Shown one piece after another: positions 17,267 to 29,865 of a stretch of DNA of 64,000 nt; the first letter of the stretch is position 1; the number at the start of each line of letters is the position of its first letter. Source of the stretch: Nemertoderma westbladi (lineage: Eukaryota > Xenacoelomorpha > Nemertodermatida > Nemertodermatidae). Where the stretch lies: NCBI GenBank assembly GCA_032718475.1, contig JAUCBJ010008084.1, positions 1 through 64,000 of the forward strand. The letters run 5' to 3'. The notes below the pieces were generated by a model. It did no database searches and was not told the origin of the DNA. It was given only the letters and a program-made list of their open reading frames with translations. The position numbers were made by a program, and so were the translations under genes.

Positions 17267-20200
17267 GATAGTTAACACATGTCACAAGATTATGCAGGAT
17301 ACTAAAGGAGCAGGTTATAGAGGCGGGTAGATAGAACCAAAACAATAAACGATAGTTAACACATGTTGCAAGATTATGCAGGTTAGTACAGGAGCAGACT
17401 ATAGAGGCGGGAAGATAGAATCAAAACAATAAACGATAGTTAACACATGTTACAATATTATGCAGGTTAGTAAAGAAGCAGGCTATAGAGGCGGGTAGAT
17501 AGAACCAAAACAATAAACGATAGTTAACACATGTTACTAGATTATGCAGGTTAGTAAAGCAGCAGGTTATAGAGGCGGGTGGATAGAACCAAAACATTAA
17601 ACGATAGTTTAACACATGTTACAAGATTATGCCGGTTAGTAAAGGAGCAGGTTATAGAGGCGGGTAGATAGAACCAAAACAATAAACGATAGTTAACACA
17701 TGTTACAAGATTATGCAGGTTAGTAAAGGAGCAGGTTATAGAGGCGGGTAGATAGAACCAAAACAATAAACGATAGTTAACACATGTTACTAGATTATGC
17801 AGGTTAGTAAAGCAGCAGGTTATAGAGGCGGGTGGATAGAACCAAAACATTAAACGATAGTTTAACACATGTTACAAGATTATGCCGGTTAGTAAAGGAG
17901 CAGGTTATAGAGGCGGGTAGATAGAACCAAAACAATAAACGATAGTTAACACATGTTACAAGATTATGCAGGTTAGTAAAGGAGCAGGTTATAGAGGCGG
18001 GTAGATAGAACAAAACAGTAAACGATAGTTAACACATGTTACAAGATTATGCAGATTAGTAAAGGAGCAGGTTATAGATGCGGGTAGATAGAACCAAAAC
18101 AATAAACGATAGTTAACACATGTTACAAGATTATGCAGGATAGTAAAGGAGCAGACTATAGAGGCGGGAAGATAGAACCAAAACATTAAACGATAGTTAA
18201 CACATGTTACAAGATTATGCAGGTTAGTAAAGGAGCAGGCTATAGAAGAGGGTAGATAGAACCAAAACAATAAACGATAGTTAACACATGTTACAAGATT
18301 ATGTAGGTTAGTAAAGGAGCAGGTTATAGAGGCGGGTAGATAGAACCAAAACAATAAACGATAGTTAACACATGTTACAAGATTATGCAGGTTAGTAAAG
18401 GAGCAGGCTATAGAAGAGGGTAGATAGAACCAAAACAATAAACGATAGTTAACACATTTTACAAGCTTATGTAGGTTAGTAAAGGAGCAGGTTATAGAGG
18501 CGGGTAGATAGAACCAAAACAATAAACGATAGTTAACATATGTTACAAGATTATGCAGGTTAGTAAAGGAGCAGGTTACAGAGGCAGGTACATAGAACCA
18601 AAACAATAAACGATAGTTAACACGTGTTACTAGAATATGCAGGTTAGTAAAGGAGCAGGTTATAGAGGCGGGTAGATAGAACGAAAACAATAAACGATAG
18701 TTAACACATGTTACAAGATTATGCAGGATAGTAAAGGAGCAGGTTATAGAGGCGGGTAGATAGAACCAAAACAATAAACGATAGTTAACACACGTTACAA
18801 GATTATGCAGGTTAGTAAAGGAGCAGGTTATAGAGGCGGGTAGATAGAACCAAAACAATAAACGATAGTTAACATATGTTACAAGATTATGCAGGTTAGT
18901 AAAGGAGCAGGTTACAGAGGCGGGTAGATAGAACCAAAACAATAAACGATAGTTAACACACGTTACAAGATTATGCAGGTTAGTAAAGGAGCAGGTTATA
19001 GAAGAGGGTAGATAGAACCAAAACAATAAACGATAGTTAACACACGTTACAAGATTATGCAGGTTAGTAAAGGAGCAGGTTACAGAGGCGGGTAGATAGA
19101 ACCAAAACAATAAACGATAGTTAACACATGTTCCAAGATTATGCAGGATAGTAAAGGAGCAGGTTATAGAGGCGGGTAGATAGAATCAAAACAATAAACG
19201 ATAGTTAACACATGTTACAAGATTATGCAGGTTAGTAAAGCAGCAGGTTATAGAGGCGGGTAGATAGAACCAAAACAATAAACGATAGTTAACACATGTT
19301 CCAAGATTATGCAGGATAGTAAAGGAGCAGGTTATAGAGGCGGGTAGATAGAACCAAAACATTAAACGATAGTTAACACATGTTCCAAGATTATGCAGGA
19401 TAGTAAAGGAGCAGGTTATAGAGGCGGGTAGATAGAACCAAAACAATAAACGATAGTTAACACAGGTTACAAGCTTATGCAGGTTAGTAAAGGAGCAGGT
19501 TATAGAGGCGGGTAGATAGAACCAAAACAATAAACGATAGTTAACATATGTTACAAGATTATGCAGGTTAGTAAAGGAGCAGGTTATAGAGGCGGGTAGA
19601 TAAAACCAAAACAATAAACGATAGTTAACATATGTTACAAGATTATGCAGGTTAGTAAAGGAGCAGGTTACAGAGGCAGGTACATAGAACCAAAACAATA
19701 AACGATAGTTAACACGTGTTACTAGAATATGCAGGTTAGTAAAGGAGCAGGTTATAGAGGCGGGTAGATAGAACCAAAACAATAAACGATAGTTAACACA
19801 TGTTCCAAGATTATGCAGGATAGTAAAGGAGCAGGTTATAGAGGCGGGTAGATAGAACCAAAACAATAAACGATAGTTAACACATGTTACAAGCTTATGC
19901 AGGTTAGTAAAGGAGCAGACTATAGAGGCGGGAAGATAGAACCAAAACAATAAACGATAGTTAACACATGTTACAATATTATGCAGGTTAGTAAAGGAGC
20001 AGACTATAGAGGCGGGAAGATAGAATCAAAACAATAAACGATAGTTAACACATGTTGCAAGATTATGCAGGTTAGTAAAGGAGCAGACTATAGAGGCGGG
20101 TAGATAGAACCAAAACAATAAACGATAGTTAACACATGTTACAAGATTATGTAGGTTAGTACAGGAGCAGGTTATAGATGCGGGTAGATAGAACCAACAT

Positions 20201-23200
20201 AATAAACGATAGTTAACACATGTTACAAGATTATGCAGGTTAGTAAAGCAGCAGGTTATAGAGGCGGGTGGATAGAACCAAAACATTAAACGATAGTTTA
20301 ACACATGTTACAAGATTATGCCGGTTAGTAAAGGAGCAGGTTATAGAGGCGGGTAGATAGAACCAAAACAATAAAAGATAGTTAACACATGTTACAAGAT
20401 TATGCCGGTTAGTAAAGGAGCAGGTTATAGAGGCGGGTAGATAGAACCAAAACAATAAACGATAGTTAACATATGTTACAAGATTATGCAGGTTAGTAAA
20501 GGAGCAGGTTATAGAGGCGGGTAGATAGAACCAAAACAATAAACGATAGTTAACACATGTTACAAGATTATGCCGGTTAGTAAAGGAGCAGGTTATAGAG
20601 GCGGGTAGATAGAACCAAAACAATAAACGATAGTTAACACATGTTCCAAGATTATGCAGGATAGTAAAGGAGCAGGTTATAGAAGAGGGTAGATAGAACC
20701 AAAACAATAAACGATAGTTAACACATGTTACAAGATTATGCCGGTTAGTAAAGGAGCAGGTTATAGAGGCGGGTAGATAGAACCAAAACAATAAACGATA
20801 GTTAACACATGTTACAAGATTATGCAGGTTAGTAAAGGAGCAGGTTATAGAGGCGGGTAGATAGAACCAAAACAATAAACGATAGTTAACACATGTTATA
20901 AGATTATGCAGGTTAGTAAAGAAGCAGGCTATAGAGGCGGGTAGATAGAACCAAAACAATAAACGATAGTTAACACATGTTATAATATTATGCAGGTTAG
21001 TAAAGAAGCAGGCTATAGAGGCGGGTAGATAGAACCAAAACAATAAACGATAGTTAACACATGTTATAAGATTATGCAGGTTAGTAAAGAAGCAGGCTAT
21101 AGAGGCGGGTAGATAGAACCAAAACAATAAACGATAGTTAACACATGTTATAAGATTATGCAGGTTAGTAAAGAAGCAGGCTATAGAGGCGGGTAGATAG
21201 AACCAAAACAATAAACGATAGTTAACACATGTTACAAGATTATGTAGGTTAGTAAAGGAGCAGTTATAGAGGTGGGTAGATAGAACCAAAACAATAAACG
21301 ATAGTTAACACATGTTACAAGATTATGTAGGTTAGTAAAGGAGCAGTTATAGAGGTGGGTAGATAGAACCAAAACAATAAACGATAGTTAACACATGTTA
21401 TAAGATTATGCAGGTTAGTAAAGAAGCAGGCTATAGAGGCGGGTAGATAGAACCAAAACAATAAACGATAGTTAACACATGTTATAAGATTATGCAGGTT
21501 AGTAAAGAAGCAGGCTATAGAGGCGGGTAGATAGAACCAAAACAATAAACGATAGTTAACACATGTTACAAGATTATGCAGGATAGTAAAGGAGCAGGTT
21601 ATAGAGGCGGGTAGATAGAACCAAAACAATAAACGATAGTTAACAGATGTTACAAGATTATGCAGGTTAGTAAAGGAGCAGGTTATAGAGGCGGGTAGAT
21701 AGAACCAAAACAATAAACGATAGTTAACACATGTTACAAGATTATGTAGGTTAGTAAAGGAGCAGTTATAGAGGCGGGTAGATAGAACCAAAACAATAAA
21801 CGATAGTTGACACATGTTACAAGATTATGCAGGTTAGTAAAGGAGCAGACTATAGAGGCAGGTAGATAGAACCAAAACAATAAACGATAGTTAACACATG
21901 TTACAAGATTATGCAGGATAGTAAAGGAGCAGGTTATAGAGGCGGGTAGATAGAACCAAAACAGTAAACAATAGTTAACACATGTTACAAGATTATGCAG
22001 GTTAGTAAAGGAGCAGACTATAGAGGCGGGAAGATAGAACCAAAACAATAAACGATAGTTAACACATGTTATAAGATTATGCAGGTTAGTAAAGAAGCAG
22101 GCTATAGAGGCGGGTAGATAGAACCAAAACAATAAACGATAGTTAACACATGTTATAAGATTATGCAGGTTAGTAAAGAAGCAGGCTATAGAGGCGGGAA
22201 GATAGAACCAAAACAATAAACGATAGTTAACACATGTTATAAGATTATGCAGGTTAGTAAAGAAGCAGGCTATAGAGGCGGGTAGATAGAACCAAAACAA
22301 TAAACGATAGTTAACACATGTTATAAGATTATGCAGGTTAGTAAAGGAGCAGGTTATAGAGGCGGGTAGATAGAACCATAACATTAAACGATAGTTTAAC
22401 ACATGTTACAAGATTATGCCGGTTAGTAAAGGAGCAGGTTATAGAGGCGGGTAGATAGAACCAAAACAATAAACGATAGTTAACACATGTTACAAGATTA
22501 TGCCGGTTAGTAAAGGAGCAGGTTATAGAGGCGGGTAGATAGAACCAAAACAATAAACGATAGTTAACATATGTTACAAGATTATGCAGGTTAGTAAAGG
22601 AGCAGGTTATAGAGGCGGGTAGATAGAACCAAAACAATAAACGATAGTTAACACATGTTACAAGATTATGCCGGTTAGTAAAGGAGCAGGTTATAGAGGC
22701 GGGTAGATAGAACCAAAACAATAAACGATAGTTAACACATGTTCCAAGATTATGCAGGATAGTAAAGGAGCAGGTTATAGAAGAGGGTAGATAGAACCAA
22801 AACAATAAACGATAGTTTAACACATGTTACAAGATTATGCCGGTTAGTAAAGGAGCAGGTTATAGAGGCGGGTAGATAGAACCAAAACAATAAACGATAG
22901 TTAACACATGTTACAAGATTATGCCGGTTAGTAAAGGAGCAGGTTATAGAGGCGGGTAGATAGAACCAAAACAATAAACGATAGTTAACATATGTTACAA
23001 GATTAAGCAGGTTAGTAAAGGAGCAGGTTATAGAGGCGGGTAGATAGAACCAAAACAATAAACGATAGTTAACACATGTTACAAGATTATGCCGGTTAGT
23101 AAAGGAGCAGGTTATAGAGGCGGGTAGATAGAACCAAAACAATAAACGATAGTTAACACATGTTCCAAGATTATGCAGGATAGTAAAGGAGCAGGTTATA

Positions 23201-26047
23201 GAAGAGGGTAGATAGAACCAAAACAATAAACGATAGTTAACACATGTTACAAGATTATGCCGGTTAGTAAAGGAGCAGGTTATAGAGGCGGGTAGATAGA
23301 ACCAAAACAATAAACGATAGTTAACACATGTTACAAGATTATGCAGGTTAGTAAAGGAGCAGGTTATAGAGGCGGGTAGATAGAACCAAAACAATAAACG
23401 ATAGTTAACACATGTTATAAGATTATGCAGGTTAGTAAAGAAGCAGGCTATAGAGGCGGGTAGATAGAACCAAAACAATAAACGATAGTTAACACATGTT
23501 ATAATATTATGCAGGTTAGTAAAGAAGCAGGCTATAGAGGTGGGTAGATAGAACCAAAACAATAAACGATAGTTAACACATGTTATAAGATTATGCAGGT
23601 TAGTAAAGAAGCAGGCTATAGAGGCGGGTAGATAGAACCAAAACAATAAACGATAGTTAACACATGTTATAAGATTATGCAGGTTAGTAAAGAAGCAGGC
23701 TATAGAGGCGGGTAGATAGAACCAAAACAATAAACGATAGTTAACACATGTTATAAGATTATGCAGGTTAGTAAAGAAGCAGGCTATAGAGGTGTGTAGA
23801 TAGAACCAAAACAATAAACGATAGTTAACACATGTTACAAGATTATGCAGGATAGTAAAGGAGCAGGTTATAGAGGCGGGTAGATAGAACCAAAACAATA
23901 AACGATAGTTAACACATGTTACAAGATTATGCAGGTTAGTAAAGGAGCAGGTTATAGAGGCGGGTAGATAGAACCAAAACAATAAACGATAGTTAACACA
24001 TGTTACAAGATTATGTAGGTTAGTAAAGGAGCAGTTATAGAGGCGGGTAGATAGAACCAAAACAATAAACGATAGTTGACACATGTTACAAGATTATGCA
24101 GGTTAGTAAAGGAGCAGACTATAGAGGCAGGTAGATAGAACCAAAACAATAAACGATAGTTAACACATGTTACAAGATTATGCAGGATAGTAAAGGAGCA
24201 GGTTATAGAGGCGGGTAGATAGAACCAAAACAGTAAACAATAGTTAACACATGTTACAAGATTATGCAGGTTAGTAAAGGAGCAGACTATAGAGGCGGGA
24301 AGATAGAACCAAAACAATAAACGATAGTTAACACATGTTATAAGATTATGCAGGTTAGTAAAGAAGCAGGCTATAGAGGCGGGTAGATAGAACCAAAACA
24401 ATAAACGATAGTTAACACATGTTATAAGATTATGCAGGTTAGTAAAGAAGCAGGCTATAGAGGCGGGAAGATAGAACCAAAACAATAAACGATAGTTAAC
24501 ACATGTTATAAGATTATGCAGGTTAGTAAAGAAGCAGGCTATAGAGGCGGGTAGATAGAACCAAAACAATAAACGATAGTTAACACATGTTATAAGATTA
24601 TGCAGGTTAGTAAAGGAGCAGGTTATAGAGGCGGGTAGATAGAACCATAACAATAAACGATAGTTAACACATGTTACAAGATTATGTAGGTTAGTAAAGG
24701 AGCAGTTATAGAGGCGGGTAGATAGAATCAAAACAATAAACGATAGATAACACATGTTACTAGATTATGCAGGTTAGTAAAGGAGCAGGTTATAGAGGCG
24801 GGTAGATAGAACCAAAACAATAAACGATAGTTAACACATGTTACAAGATTATGCAGGTTAGTAAAGGAGCAGGTTATAGATGCGGGTAGATAGAACCAAC
24901 ATAATAAACGATAGTTAACACATGTTACAAGATTATGCAGGTTAGTAAAGGAGCAGGTTATAGAGGCGGGTAGATAGAACCAAAACAATAAACGATAGTT
25001 AACACATGTTACAAGATTATGCAGGTTAGTAAAGGAGCAGGTTATAGAGGCGGGTAGATAGAACCAAAACAATAAACGATAGTTAACACATGTTACAAGA
25101 TTATGTAGGTTAGTAAAGGAGCAGTTATAGAGGCGGGTAGATAGAATCAAAACAATAAACGATAGATAACACATGTTACTAGATTATGCAGGTTAGTAAA
25201 GGAGCAGGTTATAGAGGCGGGTAGATAGAACCAAAACAATAAACGATAGTTAACACATGTTACAAGATTATGCAGGTTAGTAAAGGAGCAGGTTATAGAT
25301 GCGGGTAGATAGAACCAACATAATAAACGATAGTTAACACATGTTACAAGATTATGTAGGTTAGTAAAGGAGCAGTTATAGAGGCGGGTAGATAGAATCA
25401 AAACAATAAACGATAGATAACACATGTTACTAGATTATGCAGGTTAGTAAAGGAGCAGGTTATAGATGCGGGTAGATAGAACCAACATAATAAACGATAG
25501 TTAACACATGTTACAAGATTATGCAGGTTAGTAAAGGAGCAGGATATAGAGGCGGGTAGATAGAACCAAAACAATAAACGATAGTTAACACATGTTACAA
25601 GATTATGCCGGTTATTAAAGGAGCAGGTTATAGAGGCGGGTAGATAGAACCAAAACAATAAACGATAGTTAACCACATGTTACAAGATTATGCAGGATAG
25701 TAAAGGAGCAGGTTATAGAGGCGGGTAGATAGAACCAAAACAATAAACGATAGTTAACACATGTTACAAGATTATGCAGGATAGTAAAGGAGCAGGTTAT
25801 AGAGGCGGGTAGATAGAACCAAAACAATAAACAATAGTTAACACATGTTACAATATTATGCAGGTTAGTAAAGGAGCAGGTTATAGAGGCGGGTAGATAG
25901 AACCAAAACAATAAACGATAGTTAACACATGTTACAAGATTATGCAGGTTAGTAAAGGAGCAGGCTATAGAAGAGGGTAGATAGAACCAAAACAATAAAC
26001 GATAGTTAACACATGTTACAAGCTTATGTAGGTTAGTAAAGAAGCAG
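17267..26047 (+). repeat. 84-bp satellite array A, about 104 monomers
   Basis: Head-to-tail monomers of 84 bp. Landmarks in order are AATAAACGATAGTTAACACA, TGTTACAAGATTATGCAGG, TTAGTAAAGGAGCAGG, TTATAGAGGCGGGTAGATAG and AACCAAAAC. Monomers differ by a few bases, with recurrent variants: GAAGCAGGC, TATGCCGG, TAGAAGAGGG, TTATAAGATT. Variant order repeats in multi-monomer blocks; the rare ACAGTAAACAATAG variant at 21961 returns at 24230, close to 27 monomers apart. Because 84 is divisible by three, minus-strand frames stay open for hundreds of codons; I do not annotate these as genes. Element 1 lies at the left end and element 2 at the right. Confidence 0.97.
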
Positions 26048-26556
26048 TGTTAGCTTATTCAATTCCGCTAACACAAACCCATAAAGTAAGCCGTTAAGCA
26101 ATATTGGGGGCCACGAGGTTGATTACCCAATCTCGTGCCACCCCAATAAAATGGGAAGGAGAAACACACAATAAGGGTCAGGGGCCACACCCCTGACCGA
26201 GAGAGAATAGCAGGAGTGAGGGAAACACTCCAAAGGGCGCCAACAGGGATATCAGCCAATGGGAGGGAGGCACCGGCTAGGTACAGTAACAAGGCCAACC
26301 CGTGCAATATAACCAGTTAACGGTAATCAGTTATTTCAGTTATCTCATTGTGTTGGTCGGTTTAGTTAGGTTAGGACCGGAACTTTAATTACCGTTGCGT
26401 AACCACTGTGCAGACACCCTATTCTATATCTATACTATTATACCGGAGGACTTTATACAGCAATCAACAATATCCACCTTTTACACACACACGGCGGGAA
26501 CGCGACGCGTAAATCAAAAACCGGATAAACCGGGATCCTTTGTGGATCCCGTCACA
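26048..26556 (+). repeat. 5' LTR of BEL/Pao element 2
   Basis: 509 bp, TG...CA. Its first bases contain an inverted pair (GTTAGC ... GCTAAC at 26049-26073), and near its end lies the palindrome GGGATCC...GGATCCC (26532-26551). The promoter and polyadenylation signals are expected here, but I could not place a TATA box with confidence; AATAAAA occurs at about 26145. Confidence 0.95.
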
Positions 26557-26624
26557 GTAATTAAAGACCAACCTAGTAATTAAATCCTAGAACTCCAGCC
26601 AGCTACCGACACTCTACCTATGAG

Positions 26625-28991
26625 ATGAGCGACGTTACGCCAACGCGGACCCCGGAGGAAGACCCAACGATTCGGGAGGCCGTGACCAGACGGTATAGGC
26701 CCACGACGCCGGACCCATCGGTAACGGGTCATCCGGCAGATCAGGATGGAGGGGACCGTCTGGAACCAGAGATCGAGCCGAGAGGAGCGGGAGCCGAGTT
26801 GGGAGAAGGAGAGGGCGAGAGGGACGGAGAAGAAGATGAGTCGACACGGAACTAGGGTCGACGTACCGATGTCGCCGGCCAGCCACAGGCCGTGGGCGAC
26901 GAACGGCCCACCGAAACGGCGACGGTGGGGCCGACGGTACGACGCCGGACCCGGAGAGATGGGGGAGATGTCGGTACCGATGTTGCCGGCCAGCTACAGG
27001 CCGAGGGCGACGGACGGCCCACCGGAACGGCGACGGTGGGGCCACCGGTACGACGTCGGACCCGGAGAGACGGAGGAGAGGTCGGCGACGAGGACGTCGG
27101 GGTTTCTGATCGACTTCGACGGGCCTACAACGCGACCCGGAAGCTACTTAAGGAGGCCAAGGAGGGGGCGAAGATAGATGAGGTAAAGCTGACAACAGGA
27201 CTAGGTGAGTTGGATAGACATTTTAATTATCTAATGCGCTTCGGGCAGAGAGAACTGGCCAAGGAGAGAGCGAGAGGGGTTGCAGAGGAACTGTGTGATT
27301 TATGGCGGTGTAGGGGTATGCAACCTAGTGCAGTGTATGTAGGGCCATACTTAGTCGATGCCCAGGGTATAAAATCAGTGGGTTGGAGGAGACATGAGGA
27401 GGGCGAATCCGAGGTTGACCGCGAGGATTCGATCTCGTCGATCGGAGGAAGTTCTGGGAAGAGGGGGAAAGTTAGTAGGTCGGGAAGGCGGAGGGAATCC
27501 GTCGTAACCGATAAGTCTGCTACATCCTCCGTAAAAGAAAGACGGGTGAGAGAGATAAATGCCACGTACCATCTCGACCTGATTGCGCAAGGTCAGAGAG
27601 AGTTATGTAGATGGTTAGAGGAGGGGAGAATGCAACTAGAGAAGGAAATGGTACTGATTAGAGAAACCGGAGAGAGGGCCGAAAGGGCCGCGAAAAGCCT
27701 TAGAGAGTGTGAGGAAATAGAGAGGAGGGAACAAGAGGAGCGTGAGGCGAGACGGGAAAGTGAACGCAAAGAGCGTGAGGCGGAACGCAAGGAGCGTGAG
27801 ACGAGAGAGAACAATGAACGCAAGGAACGCGAGGCGAGAGAGGAAAATGAACGCAAGGAACATGAGGCGAGGGAGGAAAGTGAGCGCAAAGAGCGTGAGG
27901 CGAGGCGAAGGGAGGGAGCTAGGAGAGAGGCGGAATTGGCCGAACAGAACGCACGGGAGAGTCGGGAGAGAATGGCAAGAGAGGTGCGTGAGCGAAAAGA
28001 ATTGGAAAGACAGCAAGGCGAGCTTATAGAGTACAAAACTAGACGTATGCGCGAACTGGAACTAGCGTGGATGGGGGCGTCTGAGAGCGGGGCTGACTCG
28101 AAGATTTTCGAGGAGCCAAGGGCCGTGGATATGTTTATTAATACCCCATTTACAGGGACCGCACGACAGACCCGAAATTGGTGTGACCGTACGGGCCGGG
28201 GGGGTAATAATAATACTACAGTAGACGACGTTAATATTAATGGTACCGTATTGGATAATCCTAACCAAGCATATATTGCAGGAAATACTTTGCCTGGTAG
28301 TAGTGATTTGAATTTAAACACAAATAATCTAAATAATAATTTCAATTTAAACGTGCAAAATAATCCGAATAATAATTTAAATTTAGAAAATAATGATAAC
28401 TCAAATAATTTAAATAATGATCCAAGCCCGAATTTACAAAATAATTCAAATAATGTAGTCGCGCAAAATAATCAAAATGATTCTATTTCGAACGAACAAA
28501 ATAATTCCGTTTCTAACACAGGTGCTATTAATGCGAACGCGTCGGACGTGTATAACCCGACAGACGCCGGCCTGGTAGGCCACGTAGTTAGTAGGCAGGA
28601 GGTGGCGGGGTTGAGTCGACCCGACGGCGGCCTAGTAGGCCACGTAGTTAGTAGGCAGGAGGTGGCGGGGTTGAGTCGAGCCGACGGCGGCCTGGTAGGC
28701 CACGTAGTTAGTAGGCAGGGGGTGGCGGGGTTGAGCCAACCCGGAGTAGGCCCGATAGGCCAAGTAGTGGTGGAGAGAGAGGCGGGGGTAAGCGAACCCA
28801 GCCGCAGTAGAAATATTGTGTCGACTGGAGAGGGGTGTAGAAGAGAAGTTAGTGGCAAGTGGGGGGGGGGGGCTACAGGAGCCCCGCAACGAGAAGTTAG
28901 CGACGAGTGGGGGGGGGCTACAGGAGCCCCACAACGAGAAGTTGGTGGCGAGGGGGGGGGCAGAGAATGTCCCACAGGCGTCGGCGGATAA
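26625..28991 (+). pseudogene. gag: Gag N-terminal region of element 2 (one stop, then frame change at G runs)
   Basis: ATG at 26625. A two-codon ORF (ATG AGA TGA, 26620-26628) ends by overlapping this start as ATGA. The frame has a TAG at 26853-26855 and continues open to 28991. It encodes a duplicated Arg/Gly/Thr-rich segment (RRRTRRDGG repeats, to about 27080), a helical part, a charged E/R coiled coil (about 27600-28050, ERKEREAR repeats), an Asn-rich low-complexity segment (about 28290-28510) and three copies of a 20-residue repeat, GLVGHVVSRQEVAGLSR. Near 28861-28960 are G runs of 12, 9 and 9 within a short tandem repeat; beyond them coding character moves to the +1 frame. Likely one ancestral Gag frame. 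Confidence 0.7.
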
Positions 28992-29865
28992 TGCGCGGGC
29001 CGAATCAGGTAAACCGCAACACCCGGCGACGGAGAGTAATAGGGGGATTGCGAGTATCCCCAGCGGCGTGCGATCGAGCAGAGAGAGGCAGGTTGATGTC
29101 GCGAGAGGGCGGACGAAGCGTCGAGCCCGATCAGAAGAGGGAAGAAGAACAGTGGAGTTTAACCGGGAGGTCGACGAGAGATCTCATGAGCGGGAATACT
29201 GCACTGAAAGGAGAAGTAGTAGAAGAAGTATCGCCGCGAATGACAGGAGAGCGAGGACGGATAGCGAGCCGTCGGTAGTTGAGATGGAAAGAGAGAGTCG
29301 GTGGGGTCGAACCTCGGGAGATTGCCGTCGTCCCGGAGAGACGCAACCTGACGAGACGCGTTACGCGTCGAGAGAGGGGTACACGATGTACCAGCACGAA
29401 GACGAGAGTAGTAGAGGGGGTCGAAGAGAAACTTTCCGACGGGATATACCTACAGATCGAGAGTACGGTAGCCGCGGGGAGGATTGTTCGAGAAGAATAA
29501 ACTTCGATCCCGAGCAACACATACAGACTGTAGGACATACTGTAGGCCTTACTGCACATACCATAGGCCATGCTGACAGGAATAATATAGGCGATAGGAT
29601 AGCGCGGACAATGGAATTAAACCCGGATGTCGCGGAGTACATACCGGCAGGTAGGCCAGAAGTTGATAGGCCTATACCGGTACCAGTACAGCAGTATGAC
29701 TACAGCATGCAAGGACATAACATATACCCAGGGGAGGGGGGAATTATTGCGGATAGATGCATGGGCCCCAATATATTAACATCAACCCCAGTACCAAACA
29801 TACCGGTGGGGGGGGGGGACAGGGTGACATTCCCCCATCGCAATATCAACAATATACCCCGATAG
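28816..29865 (+). CDS. gag: Gag middle region of element 2 in the +1 frame
   Basis: An open frame of 349 codons bridging the Gag N-terminal region and the Gag-core-Pol frame. It begins in the G-rich tandem repeat (EKLVASGGGG-type units) and is then rich in Arg/Glu/Ser with histidine-bearing repeats (HTVGLTAHTIGH). It ends after the 11-G run at 29808-29818, across which coding returns to the frame of 29757-35156. It has no known domain. The two frame changes both coincide with G homopolymers, so they may be real slippage mutations, assembly errors or, less likely, programmed frameshifts. Confidence 0.6.
   Translation: MCRLERGVEEKLVASGGGGLQEPRNEKLATSGGGLQEPHNEKLVARGGAENVPQASADNARAESGKPQHPATESNRGIASIPSGVRSSRERQVDVARGRTKRRARSEEGRRTVEFNREVDERSHEREYCTERRSSRRSIAANDRRARTDSEPSVVEMERESRWGRTSGDCRRPGETQPDETRYASREGYTMYQHEDESSRGGRRETFRRDIPTDREYGSRGEDCSRRINFDPEQHIQTVGHTVGLTAHTIGHADRNNIGDRIARTMELNPDVAEYIPAGRPEVDRPIPVPVQQYDYSMQGHNIYPGEGGIIADRCMGPNILTSTPVPNIPVGGGDRVTFPHRNINNIPR

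Noticed and set aside
17421-25995. Minus-strand open frames of 64-444 codons (hydrophobic, WFYLPAS repeats) in array A
   Set aside because: They follow the 84-bp period exactly and exist because 84 is divisible by three. There is no start context, domain or unique sequence.
17267-26047. CRISPR array
   Set aside because: Monomers are contiguous without unique spacers, no cas genes are present, and the window is eukaryotic.
26395-26583. 62-codon frame across the LTR-leader junction of element 2
   Set aside because: It begins at a non-ATG codon in the LTR and lacks protein-like features.
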